From Mycoplasmopsis columbina (GTDB taxonomy: Bacteria > Bacillota_I > Bacilli_A > Mycoplasmatales > Metamycoplasmataceae), in contig NZ_LR215041.1 in NCBI RefSeq assembly GCF_900660685.1, forward strand, positions 372,001-436,000: 64,000 nt of DNA, in the 5' to 3' direction. The translations under genes were made by a program, and so were the position numbers. Below, in pieces: positions 27,501 to 39,000 of the stretch; position 1 is the stretch's first letter; each line of letters opens with the position of its first letter. The notes below the pieces were generated by a model that saw only the letters and a list, made by a program, of their open reading frames with translations, searched no databases and was not told where the DNA came from.

Positions 27501-28620
27501 TAAACTTTTCTTTAGGAACGTTTACACTTAAATTTGATGTTCCTGTATATAAATTAGAACCAATAGTTAATCCTAATTTACCAGTGTTATCTAATAATTG
27601 ATTTCTATTTTGATTTTCATAAGTAAGTGTTAATTGATTTGCCAAAGAAGTTAAGCGGTTGGTTTCTTTTTCTCTATTTCAAAAATCAGTAAACGTAAAA
27701 GTATAAAACTCATCAGGCGAAGTTTCTCTAAAAATATCGTTGGGTGTTCCATCTTCATTATAAGACACGTATTTTGTTCTACTATTTTGCGTATTTATAT
27801 CTGTTAATCCCCTTTTTGTTGAATTAAGACGATAACTAACAGTCAATTCTCCTTGTTCATCATTTTGATTAACAATTTTAAGTGTATTTAAATCAACTTC
27901 TTGTGAATTAGGATAAAGAGAATTTCCTTTGTAAACATTATTTAAAACGTTGTAAATTTCAGTTTTAGTTAATTCTGATGGAAATTTTTGTTTTAGAACT
28001 TCTGAAAAAGTATTGGTTGAAGATAATTTGGTACCATAAAGAACTTGATTAAGTCTTAGTCCTTCGCTTTTTACATCAAATTTTAAAGTTTGAACAGTAG
28101 AAGAAACTGTTCCATTTGTCAATTTAAAGTTTAAGTTAATAAATCCATTTCTTTCATCTTTATTAATTCCAACAATTTCAACTTTAACAATTTCTCCATC
28201 TAAATTAAAGTCATCAGATCTTCATGGTTTTGATTCACTTGGTAATTGAGTAAAATAATTTGAATCATCATAAATAAAATTTTGAAATCGACCATTTTTA
28301 TTCAAATCTCATACTCAATTACTGTAAAGAAGATATTGAAAATTTCTTCTTCTATTACTATCACCCAAAAAAACTATTTCTGATGGCAATTTATCAAAAA
28401 TATAGCCGTTATTATAACTATAAAATCTAAAAAATGAATTGGAATCTGTAATATGATCATATAAACTTTTAGCCGCAATTTCAGCTGCCTTTTGATTAAG
28501 AAGTTGCTGGATTTCACTATTGCTTAATGAAGTAAAAGAAGGTATTGCAACCAATGGTAATGCTGCACCACCTACAATTTTGGTTGTTTTTATAAGTTTA
28601 GATTTTTGATTTTTTTTCAT
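9517..28620 (-). CDS. Giant modular surface protein B, 6367 aa (type-17 repeats + GA/FIVAR-like modules)
   Basis: One frame runs from ATG 28620 (GAGG Shine-Dalgarno near 28624-28630) to TAG 9517-9519, about 700 kDa. I read through all segments between UGA codons and saw no TAA or TAG. Layout: residues 1-40 Lys-rich then hydrophobic, no lipobox; about 170-3550 roughly 30 beta-rich repeats of the lipoprotein-associated type-17 kind; about 3560-6130 roughly 13 helical GA/FIVAR-like modules, each with a Y.(H/N)LN..Q..A(V/I)K..I motif; about 6130-6335 a conserved domain; then the membrane helix WIPIILFIGGILTFGIVAAI and the tail AKKKSKK. Known family members are surface adhesins or host-protein binders; GA modules in streptococci bind albumin. 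Albumin or matrix binding here is inference. Its closest relative is protein C in this window. A T18 tract lies 188-205 bp upstream. Confidence 0.92.
9940..17700 (-). repeat. GA/FIVAR-like module array within gene B
   Basis: About 13 modules of 185 aa (550-580 bp), some degenerate. Each has a GA-like three-helix part (LS.DEK....ELD, then a helix), a Y.HLN.SQ..AVKEAIK segment and a FIVAR-like part with A....KY..LI.AAKELI. Nearly every module begins with a Trp encoded by UGA after a ..AN/..PN motif. Copies near 10594-11088 are almost identical to gene C at 46654-47148. Confidence 0.75.
17950..28150 (-). repeat. Type-17-like repeat array within gene B, two alternating repeat types
   Basis: About 30 repeats of roughly 100 aa, each ending in ST....(S/T)....T..(I/V)(S/T)GF. 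Two forms alternate. One starts TE..RLN and carries a helical segment with S.IT...I...L followed by NDA.GTL.V.YKL. The other starts E..RL..L..... and carries YNDK.., a LTI.N..GTY stretch and a PINAK segment before V.FKL.ST. The true unit is therefore a pair of about 200 aa, repeated about 14-15 times. Confidence 0.72.
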
Positions 28621-28807
28621 AAGAAACCTCTTTATTAAATTTAAATTTTTGATCTAACTAGATAACTAACATCACATATAATTTACACTTGAAAATAAAG
28701 TAGGTATTAGTTATTTATATTAAATTAGATACTTATACTATTTATTAAATACTATTTATTATTAAAAAATAAATAAAAATAACATAATTTAATTAGATAT
28801 ATTTTAC

Positions 28808-28825
28808 TTTTTTTTTTTTTTTTTT
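28808..28825. repeat. Homopolymer T18 upstream of giant gene B
   Basis: Eighteen consecutive T on the plus strand (poly-A on the sense strand of gene B), 188-205 bp upstream of its ATG. Homopolymers of this length slip readily, and promoter-region poly-A tracts control phase variation of mycoplasma surface lipoproteins. Here the tract is far from the start codon, so control of B is inference; hisS on the other side could also be affected. Confidence 0.6.
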
Positions 28826-28949
28826 ATTTACATAATCTTAGATATTATCTGTTTATTTTTTTGTTTAAAATTTCAATAAAAAAAATAATTTTTTAAGCAT
28901 AAAATAAAAAGTTTGGGAGCATTTTAAATTTATTTTGAATTCTGTAAAA

Positions 28950-28955
28950 TATAAT
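28950..28955 (+). promoter_or_regulatory. Probable -10 box of the hisS-aspS operon
   Basis: TATAAT 71 bp upstream of the hisS ATG, on the coding strand. No clear -35 box is seen, which is common in mycoplasmas. Confidence 0.5.
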
Positions 28956-29025
28956 ATAAAAATATTTAGTTTTATTTCTTATCCAATTTAAAGTAGAAAT
29001 AATAAATAACAAAAAGCGAGGAAAA

Positions 29026-30345
29026 ATGTTTACGAAGATTAAGGGTACAAGAGATCTTTTTGGTAAAGAAGAAAAGTTAATTGAAACTATTAGAAGAGAA
29101 TTTTTAGACACTGTTTATTCTTTTAATTTTGAATGAATTGATACACCAATTTTTGAAAGTGCGCAACTTTTCAAAAGAAGTGCTGAAACAAGTGATATTG
29201 TTAAAAAAGAAATGTATGAATTTAAAGATAAGGGTCAAAGAGAACTAGTTCTACGTCCAGAAGGAACAGCGGGATTTGTGAGAGCTTTAATAGAAAATAA
29301 ATGATATGCATCATCAAAAAGTGGAAAATTTGCTTATTGTGGTCCCATGTTTCGTTATGAACAACCACAAAAAGGTAGATATAGACAATTTATGCAAGCC
29401 GGTGTTGAATATATAAGTGAAATTAATCCTTATAATGATGCTGAAATTATTTTATTGGCTAAAAAAATCTTAAATAATTTAGGTGTTAGTTTTACACTTA
29501 AAATCAATTCTTTAGGTGATTTAGAAAGCCGTAATGCCTATCAAAAAGCCTTAAAAGAATATTTATTACCATATAAAGATCAATTGAATGAAATCAATCA
29601 AGAAAGACTTGAAAAAAATGTTTTAAGAATTTTAGATGATAAAGAAGATTCTCAAAAAGATTTCATTAAAAATGCTCCTAAAATATTTAATTATTTAACA
29701 GAAAATTCTAAAAGATATTTTTCTACTTTAACAACTATTTTACAGGCTAATAATGTTAAATATCAAATTGATTATTCGTTAGTTAGAGGGCTTGATTATT
29801 ATGATCAAATAGTTTTTGAATTTGTCTCTAATTCTAAAAATAGTCCTGCTCAATCAACTATCATTGGTGGAGGAAGATATTCTAATTTAATTGAAGAATT
29901 AGGTGGACCTAAATTATCTGCTTGTGGTTGAGGTTTTGGCATTGATCGTTGTGCTGACATGATTTTAAACGATATTGATGACCAAAATTCTTTATTTAAA
30001 GCTTTTTTAGAAAATTTAGATATATATGTTGCTTCAACTAATGAAAACGATTTAATGACTTTATTTTCACTAAGCAATGAATTAAGAAATTATGGTTTAG
30101 TTGTTGAATTTAATAAAGAGATTGTAAAAAATAAAAAGATTTTTGATAAAGCAAATAAATTTGGTGCTAAATATGTAATTTTTAATGACCCAATTAACCA
30201 AAGTGGCATATTTACAGTTAAAAATTTAAAATCAAATGAAAAAATTAATTTTGCTTTTAATGAAGATGGTTATGCTGATTTGCTTGAATTTTTATCAGAA
30301 GAATTAGAGCAATTGAACAATTTAGAAATAGAAGAGGAAGAATAA
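29026..30345 (+). CDS. hisS: Histidyl-tRNA synthetase
   Basis: 439 aa with UGA as Trp; the usual length for bacterial HisRS is about 420-430. It charges tRNA-His with histidine using ATP. Visible signatures: the N-terminal [10 protein letters not shown], the motif 2 region with [12 protein letters not shown] and [17 protein letters not shown], the His-specific [10 protein letters not shown] near residues 252-261, [17 protein letters not shown], motif 3 as GWGFGIDR near 302-309, and a C-terminal anticodon-binding domain that ends in an acidic tail. The ATG is preceded by GCGAGGAAAA. The stop TAA is one base from the aspS ATG, so the two are one operon and likely translationally coupled. Confidence 0.97.
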
Positions 30346-30346
30346 A

Positions 30347-32059
30347 ATGCAAACTAAAATCATAAACAATGCAGAAATTAATTCTAAATTACTTAATCAA
30401 AAAATTACTGTTCATGGTTGAGTTGCTAATAAAAGAAGATTTGGGGAATTAACTTTTATTGACTTAAGAGATAGATCTGGAATTGTTCAATGTGTTTTTA
30501 ATCATGATTTGAAAGTAAGTAAAGAAAGTACTTTGGAAATAACAGGAGTTGTGGTTTTAAGAAAAACACCTAATCCTAACTTAGCTTCTGGAGAAGTAGA
30601 AATTCTTGTTGAAAATTTTCAAATTTTTAGCCAAGCAATAGATGAATTACCTTTTGCTATTCGTGATGACATTGATGTTAAAGAAGAATTAAGATTAAAA
30701 CATAGATATTTAGATCTAAGAAGACCTAAAATGTTACAAAATTTAATGCTTAGAAATAAATTAACTAATGCTATTAGTAATTATTTATTTAATCAAGGTT
30801 TTTTAAATATTGAAACTCCAATGTTAGCTAAAAGCACACCTGAAGGAGCGCGTGATTTTTTAGTACCGACAAGAAATAAGGCACAATTTTGAGCATTGCC
30901 ACAAAGTCCGCAACTTTTTAAACAATTATTAATGATTTCAGGAATTGAAAAATATTATCAATTTGCTAAATGTTTTAGAGATGAAGATAGTCGTAAAGAT
31001 AGACAACCGGAATTTACTCAATTAGATATTGAAACATCATTTAAAAATGTGGAAGACTTTCAAGAAGAAATTGAAAATATGTTCCGTTTTGCATTTAAAA
31101 ATTTAGGTATTGAACTAAGCAATAAACCTTTTCCTAGATATAAATACTTTGATGTTTTAAGAGATTATGGAACAGATAAGCCCGATTTAAGATTCGGTTA
31201 CAAAATTCAAGATATCAATGATTTTTGTAACAATACAGAATTTAATATTATTAAAGATGCTTCAAGTAAACGTTTATTATTTGTTGATAGTATTATTAGT
31301 AAAAAAGATTTTAAAGAACTTGAGGAAATTGCTAAGAAAAATAGTGCCAATATTCTTTTCTACTTTGTTATTGAAAATAATGAAATTATTCATACTAATT
31401 TTGCAAATAAAGTACCTAGTGCAATTGAAAAATTATTTATGCAAATTGAAAGAAAAACTGGTTCATACTTCATAGTTGCCAATTCTTTTGAAAATGCCTC
31501 TAAAGCTTTAGGTGCTTTAAGAGTAAGTTTAAATGAAAAATTTAAATATGCAAATGATGATGAATATCATTTTTCATGAATTACTGATTGACCAATGTTT
31601 GAATATGATCAAGAAAATAATTCTTGAATGGCAGCACATCATCCTTTTACTCAATTTGACCATAAATTAGACGAATTAGACAAATTGGATATGTCAGAAA
31701 TTAGAGCAAAATCATATGATCTAGTTCTCAATGGATTTGAACTAGGATCAGGGTCTGCTAGAATCTTTGATCAAGAAACTCAGAAAAAAATGTTTGATTT
31801 AATTGGCATGACTAAAGAACAACAAAGAAATAAATTTGGTTGATTTTTAGATGCTTTTAAATACGGTGTGCCGCCGCATTGTGGAATTGGACTTGGTTTA
31901 GATCGTTTGTTAATGATTTTAACTAAAGAAAAATCAATTAGAGACGTTATTGCCTTTCCTAAAAATGCAAAACAACAAGATATCTTTATGGAAGCACCAA
32001 GTGAAGTTGATCAAAAACAATTAGATGAACTATATATAAGTGTTAAGGTTAATAATTAA
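30347..32059 (+). CDS. aspS: Aspartyl-tRNA synthetase
   Basis: 570 aa, near the usual length for bacterial AspRS (about 590). It charges tRNA-Asp. The N-terminus is an OB-fold anticodon-binding domain (residues of about 1-110, with [21 protein letters not shown]). The class II core follows: LRHR-like [29 protein letters not shown], motif 2 [18 protein letters not shown] near 211, a GAD-type insertion in the middle, AHHPFT, and motif 3 [13 protein letters not shown] near 513-525. It starts 1 bp after the hisS stop; a purine-rich GAAGAGGAAGAA at the end of hisS serves as Shine-Dalgarno. No second promoter is evident. Confidence 0.97.
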
Positions 32060-32087
32060 AAAAAGCATAAGTATATATGCTTTTTTT
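32058..32087. terminator. Bidirectional terminator between aspS and the convergent membrane-protein gene
   Basis: AAAAAAAGCATA and TATGCTTTTTTT form a perfect 12-bp stem with a 6-nt loop. It starts inside the aspS stop codon. Runs of A and T on both sides let it act for aspS (plus strand) and for the gene ending at 32114 (minus strand). Confidence 0.85.
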
Positions 32088-32113
32088 AATTATTTTGAAT
32101 TTAAAAATTATAT

Positions 32114-32956
32114 TTAATTAACCGCTCAAGGTTTGGTTACAGTATCCTTTTGAATTTTACAAATTTTAGCTCAAAATCAAGCAAAAAAGATTGCAATTGA
32201 ACAAAGAGCTAATAAAACAAAAATATCTAAAAAAACAATAACTCCTAAATTTCCGCCTTTATAAAAAAGTGGTTTAAGAAAATTTGCAAAAGGATAAATT
32301 GAAAGATCTATATATGCATCAAAATTAGAGTCGCTCTTTAAGTGATTAAATGGTGTTGTTAAGTCTTTACCAATTAAAAACACTATTAAAGCAAAGAAAT
32401 AATAAGCAGTTAAGGGAATCATTGCTAAAAGGATTGTTCATTTTGTTGTCTTTATTCTTTTTCGATTTAAAACAAAAGCAACTATTCCCATTATTGGGGT
32501 AACAAAATGTACGATAGAAGTTGAAATCAAATGTTCTACATCAATTCTATCTTTCAAAATTGAAGGAACAAAAATTAAACCTCAAAAAACTAAAAAAGTA
32601 ATAGTTACATAAGAAGTTGTTAAATGCATAGCTCTTTGTGTTTTTCAGTCATTAGGATAAATTGCAAAAAGAATCATACTCAAACCCATTGCAAAATTAG
32701 ATACTCAGGTAAAAGTTAAAGTAACTTTTCAAAAAAGCGCAAGTGGAGAAGCCACCAAGTTATGCGAATAAAGAAAGTTTATTTCCTCCTTGCTTAAATT
32801 AGTTAACTTAATTAAATATTCATTTTTTTGAATATGTCAACTTCAAATTGTCACTGCAAACATTAATAAAATATAACAAATTCCTAGATAAAGAGTTATT
32901 CTTCTATTTTTATTTCAATTTTGAAAAGTTGATTTTTTAATTTGCTGTTTAATCAT
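32114..32956 (-). CDS. Multi-pass membrane protein of unknown function
   Basis: 280 aa with nine or so UGA tryptophans. The start is the ATG at 32956, the first after an upstream in-frame TAA at 32966-32968; there is no clear Shine-Dalgarno, so the start is less certain. A basic N-terminus (MIKQQIKKSTFQNWNKNRR) precedes about six hydrophobic segments, among them LYLGICYILLMFAVTIW, FWKVTLTFTWVSNFAMGLSM, TSYVTITFLVFWGLIFV, IVHFVTPIMGIVAFVL, ILLAMIPLTAYYFFALIVF and LGVIVFLDIFVLLALCSIAI. No catalytic or transporter motif is recognised. It looks like one of the lineage-specific mycoplasma six-helix membrane families, but I cannot place it. Convergent with aspS, and preceded on its own strand by gene D. 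Confidence 0.8.
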
Positions 32957-32999
32957 GAAAAAATTTTAACAAACTTTTAACAAATTAATAAATAAGCAA

Positions 33000-33044
33000 A
33001 ATTAATAAAAACAAAAAGCATAGTACTTTTTGTTTTTATTAATT
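33000..33044. terminator. Terminator of giant gene D
   Basis: A perfect 19-bp inverted repeat (33000-33018 and 33026-33044; core AATAAAAACAAAAAG and its complement, loop CATAGTA). It overlaps the last bases of the gene D stop codon and has a T-rich arm on the minus strand. Confidence 0.85.
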
Positions 33045-36000
33045 ATTTATCTTTTTTTCTTTTTTTAGCAATTAAGAAGGCTAAAAATGAAGTAATAACT
33101 CCTGCAATCATAAGAATAACTGGAGTTCAGAATTTACTTGTCTTTTCGTTTAAATTAAGAGCTGTATTAATTACATTTGGTAAAAGACTAAAGTCAACAT
33201 TTTGAAAATCACTTTTAGTTAATTTTGTTTGACCTTTATCATTAAATGAATCAAAATATGCATTTTCATTAATTTGATTATTTAATTGAGTAAGTAGTGA
33301 ATTTAAATTCAATTCATTGTCAATTAATCTTTTCATTGCATCGTTGTATTTTTCGTTATTTTTGTTCAAAATAGCATCTACAATGTCAATGTAACTTTGA
33401 GCAAGATTACTTGTTTTTTCTTCTTTAACAAGCTCAGAATTTAAATCATTTTTAATTTTTTCATTTAAGTTATTTACGTAATTTTTAACTTTTTGAATTT
33501 CACTAACTAAATTTACTTTAATTTTTTGACTTTCTTCTGCATTTGCATTAGAGTTTTTAAATGTTTCTAAATCTAAAGTTAAATTAGTTAAAAGTTGATC
33601 TAGTTCTTCTGCTTGATCCAAACTAGCTTTAGTTTCATCAACTAAAGTTCTCTGAGTTTCAATATCACCATTACTTTGTGCAGTTTTAATTTGTGCTAAG
33701 TAATCTTTGTATTTATTTATTGTTTCTTGATCTAAATTAGTTCTATTTGGCAATGAATTAATTCTTTTTTCAAGATCTTCAATATCTGCATTTAATGAAT
33801 TTTGTTGTTGTATTTTTTCATTGTGTGCTAATGACATTTTCAATCTTTGTATTACATCTTGAACTTTTTCATTATCATAATCAATATTAAAGTCACTTGG
33901 TTTACTTTGATTTTGGTATGGATCTTTTTCAAGAATATAAGACGCTTCTCTCATAGCTTGTTCAAAATTAGTTAAATCTTCTAAATTATCTTTGAAAAGA
34001 TCATTGATATTTTTTGGAAGATAATTTTCATAAAGTGGAACAAGTTCTGACATTGAAGTGTCTAAAGTTTTGTATTTTTCAATTAATGTAAGTTCAAATT
34101 CCTTATCTGAATTAAGAGAACTGTTAATTGCATCTTTTTCAAAGTGTGTTAATTGTTCTCTATTTAAATGAGTAAAATCATTTTCTTTGTAATTATTAAT
34201 TAAATTACCTTTAAAGGTGTTTAAATCAGTTGCCTTCGTTAAAATTTGCTCATTATTTTTTTGATTTTGACTAGCAGGACTTTGCAACTGATTTCTAAAG
34301 TTAGTTTTTTCTTCTTCACTTAAATAACTAAGAGTATCTAATTTAGCTAAATTAATTTGATTAAGTAAACTATTTAAAACTTGTTCAACTTGATCTTTAT
34401 TGTAGTTGTTGTCTTCTTTTTCTCCAACTACTAAATTACTTGGTTTTATAGTAGTTTGATCTACTAATCAATTAGCTTCAGGCAGAATACTTAAGTTGTC
34501 AAAAGAATTGTTTTCTACAAGTTCATTAACTTGTTTCATCAATGTTCCAACTTCTCTAGCTTCATTAATAATTGAATCGTTTTCTTCTAAATCATGATTA
34601 ATTAGATCTTTTTCAAAAGCTTCTTGTTGTTTTTTGTTTAATAGTTCTATATTTTTAAGAGTTGCAATTTTTTGAGCTTTTTTCTGATTTACATCAATAT
34701 ATTTATTTAACACTGCAATTTTTTGATCATCTGTCGTTTGATCACTAAAATATGTGTCATTGAGTTCTTTTTTCTCATTTGAACTTAAGTATGGGAATTT
34801 ACTATCATCAAAACCACTAATTAGTATTAATTTTCTAAATAAATCTTCTAATTCTTCTTTAGAATAGTTAATATCAATTTCAGGATCATTTGGCTCAAAT
34901 TCTAAAACTTTACCAGCAATAATTAAGTTATCTAAATATTCGTTCAATTTTTCTTCATTAATTGAAGGTTTTTTAGCCTTAAGTGTTTCTAATGTTTGAT
35001 CTTTATCAATCTGATAAATTTCTTCAATTTGTTCCATTAAATTAGCAATTGCAGAAACATTGTTAATTACACCACTTGTTCTTGTGTTATCTACACTATT
35101 TGAATCAAAAGTTTCATCTAAAGTTGCTGCTTTAAAAATATCTTTTAAATTTGCTTTTTGTGGCTGATTTAAAGAATCTAAATTTGGAACAATTTGATCA
35201 TTATAACTTTGTGCTTTTTTACTATCTTTAGCTTGTGCTTTTGCTAAAACAGCATCGTAATCAGCATTTTCAGCATCAAGTTCTGCTTTAGCTTGATCTT
35301 TTTCTGCTTTATTCAATCATTCTAATTGATCAATTGCTTGAACATATCTTGCTTTTGTTAATGCCTTTAATAAAACATTTGCTTCATTAAGATTATAGTC
35401 ATTATCTTCTTTATCTCCAGCAGTAATAGAATCTGGTTTTGAAGAATTTTCTTTATCTAAAACTCAGTTTGTTTCATTAAGAATAGTAGCAGTTGATGGT
35501 GAAGGAGATAATTGAGCACTTTTATCTTTGATTTGACCCATTACGTTATTTAATTCATTAGCATTTGCTAAAACATCTCTAGTTAATTGATTGTTTGAGT
35601 TGTCTAATGAATTTAAATTAGAGTTTTTAACTTGGTTAATTAAATTTGCTTTTTGGGCTTTATTTAAATTAGATAAATCCTCAATTTGTTTAATAATATT
35701 GCCTTTAACTGTGTTGTCAGTTTTGGCTTTAGCAACAATGCTATCAATTTCTTCTTGAGATTTTGCTTTATTAATTTGATCTTTAAAAGCATCTTTTTCA
35801 GCTTGAGAAAGATTAGGTAAATTATCGATAACTTCATTCTTAAAGTCTTTAATTAAGGCTTTTAAGTCATTTGTTAAATTATCAACTGCTTCTTTATTTC
35901 AATTTTCATCATTTTGTACAGTTGCATGATCTAAATTAGCTAAATCATCTGCTGTTGGATTAGTATTAACTACTAATTTATCTCCAGCAGTTGTTGCTCG

Positions 36001-39000
36001 TTGAATTTTATCTTTTAATGTTTCATTAGTTGAATTAATAAAATCATCTTGACTTTGAACTACTTTTGAATCTCTAAGAGCATCTTTTAATGCTTTCATG
36101 GAATTATTTAAAGCGTTTGCTCTCTCTTCAGCAGCAGTTGTTAATTCATTTTCTGCGTTAGTAATGTTCTCTAAATTAGAAGCAATAATGTCTTTTTTCA
36201 CTTGTTCTTTTTGTGAATCATTAAGATGTTCATAATTTGTATTAATTGCGTCAATTTTAGCTTGTTTGGCATCATTAATACGTTTAGCATCATTAATAAT
36301 ATTTGTTAATTCATTATCTTTGCTACTATCATTTAAGTTACCTGAATAATCTACTGCCTTAATGTCTTTAGTTAACTTAGCTTTTTCTTCATCACTTAAG
36401 TTTGATTTTTGATTAATTGTATCAATAGCAGCTTGTTTTTTATCGTTTAATTCTTTACCTTTATCAACAATTTCTTGAATTTTTTCAGGAGTATTGTTAT
36501 CTGGATTATTAATGTCATTAATTAATGTTTCTTTTTCACTATTAGTTAAATTAGGTAATTTATTAATAGTATCAATTGCTGCTGATTTTAATGCATTTTC
36601 AATTTTATTTATCAATTTTTTAACAGCATTTTTATTTCAGTTCGCATCACTTTGACTATCTACTCCATCAAGTCCACTTACATCAGGATTAGTGCTATTT
36701 TGCAATTCTTTTGCTGCACTAATAGCTTGATTATAGGTATTTTGTGTTTCTTCAGAAGCATTTATATAAGCATTAGAAGTTTTTACTGTATCAGATTTGG
36801 TTACTAAATCATTTAATACTTTCATTGAATCATCAAGTGCTTTAGTATTTTCTAAAACCTTAGTTAATGATTGATTTGAAGCATTTGAATAAACTTCAGC
36901 ATTAGAATTTTTAATAGCTTGAATTGCAGCATCTTTTTGTGCTTGATTTAAATTTGTATATTCAAGATTATTTCTAATTTGATTAATTGTATTTGTTTTA
37001 TTTTGATTAATTTCATTAGCTTTTTCTACTGCAGCTTTAATTTGCTCAGGAGTTGAAGAAGAATCATTAACTATAGCATTAAAGTGATCTTTTTCTTCCT
37101 CTGAAAGATTATTTAAATTACTAATTGCACTATTTGATAGAGCTTTTTGTTCATCTTTAATTGCATTGATTAATTGTTCTACAGCAGTTTTGTTTCAATT
37201 TGCACTATCATGTGGTTCTGTAATTTTGTTATTTAGTAAAGCGTCGGATGGATTAGTATTTTTTGTTAAATCATCACCTGCGTGAATTAAATCATTGTAT
37301 TGATTTTTATTATCTAAATTTGCACCACTATAAGGAACTTGACTAGTGTTAACTTTATCATCAACAAGATCCTTTAATGAATGCATTGCATTATTAAGTT
37401 CTTTAGCTTTGCTAATTACGCTAGATGTCGAAGGTAATTGTGAATTATCGATTTCAATATTATTTGAATTCTTGATTTCTTCTTTAATAGCTTCTTTTTG
37501 TGAATCATTAAGATGTTCATAATTTGTATTAATTGCGTCAATTTTAGCTTGTTTGGCATCATTAATACGTTTAGCATCATTAACTATATTTTCTAATTCA
37601 CCATCTTTAGTTGCATCGCTTGTATTTGCAGAATAATCAACATCTTGAATTTCTTTAGTTAACTTAGCTTTTTCTTCATCACTTAAGTTTGGATAATTAT
37701 TAATTTTATCAATTGCAGTTTGTTTTTTATTATTTAATGCTTTTGCTTTATTAACAATTGCCTGAGTTTCTTCTGGAGTGATATTTTCAGAATTATTAAT
37801 TTCATTTATAAATGCTTCTTTTTCAGCATCTGTTAAATTAGGTAATTTGTTAATAGTATCATTGTCTACATTTCTAAGTGTATTTTTGATTTTATTTATT
37901 AATTGATCAACTGCCTCTTTATTTCAGTTCGCATCACTTTGACTATCTACTCCATCAAGTCCACTTACATCAGGATTAGTGCTATTTTGCAATTCTTTTG
38001 CTGCACTAATAGCTTGATTATAGGTATTTTGTGTTTCTTCAGAAGCATTTATGTAAGCATTAGAAGTTTTTACTGTATCAGATTTGGTTACTAAATCATT
38101 TAATACTTTCATTGAATCATCAAGTGCTTTAGTATTTTCTAAAACCTTAGTTAATGATTGATTTGAAGCATTTGAATAAACTTCAGCATTAGAATTTTTA
38201 ATAGCTTGAATTGCAGCATCTTTTTGTGCTTGATTTAAATTTGTATATTCAAGATTATTTCTAATTTGATTAATTGCATTTGTTTTATTTTGATTAATTT
38301 CATTAGCTTTTTCTACTGCAGCTTTAATTTGCTCAGGAGTTGAAGAAGGATCATTAACTATAGCATTAAAGTGATCTTTTTCTTCCTCTGAAAGATTATC
38401 TAAATTACTAATTGCACTATATGATAGAGCTTTTTGTTCATCTTTAATTGCATTGATTAATTGTTCTACAGCAGTTTTGTTTCAATTTGCACTATCATGT
38501 GGTTCTGTAATTTTGTTATTTAGTAAAGCGTTGGATGGATTAGTATTTTTTGTTAAATCATCACCTGCATGAATTAAATCATTGTATTGATTTTTATTAT
38601 CTAAATTTGCACCACTATAAGGAACTTGACTAGTGTTAACTTTATCATCAACAAGATCCTTTAATGAATGCATTGCATTATTAAGTTCTTTAGCTTTGCT
38701 AATTACACTAGATGTTGAAGCTAATTGTGAATTATCGATTTCAATATTATTTGAATTCTTAATTTCTTCTTTAATAGCTTCTTTTTGTTTTTCATTAAGA
38801 TATTGATAAGCAGTATCACTATCGATAGCGTTAATTAAATTACCTTTTGCTTGATCATTATTTTGTGCTTGAGCAAAAATAGAATTAACTTCTTCATTAG
38901 TAGAAGCTTGTTCAATTAATTTATTGTAATGATTTTTTTCCTCACTAGAGAGATTAGTCAAGAGATTGATTGCTTTACTTTTTGTTTTTTTGTTTTCTTC

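Larger units (their letters stand above)
28621..29025. other. Divergent intergenic region between gene B and hisS
   Basis: 405 bp, extremely AT-rich. It contains the gene B Shine-Dalgarno, a run of 18 T at 28808-28825 and a TATAAT box for hisS at 28950-28955. I see no ORF or RNA gene here that I would support. Confidence 0.7.

Noticed and set aside
9517-28620. A cluster of some twenty short ORFs, each about 60-1086 codons
   Set aside because: All lie in one frame and are separated only by TGA. With UGA as Trp they are one gene; no TAA or TAG was found between them. The same holds for A, C and D.
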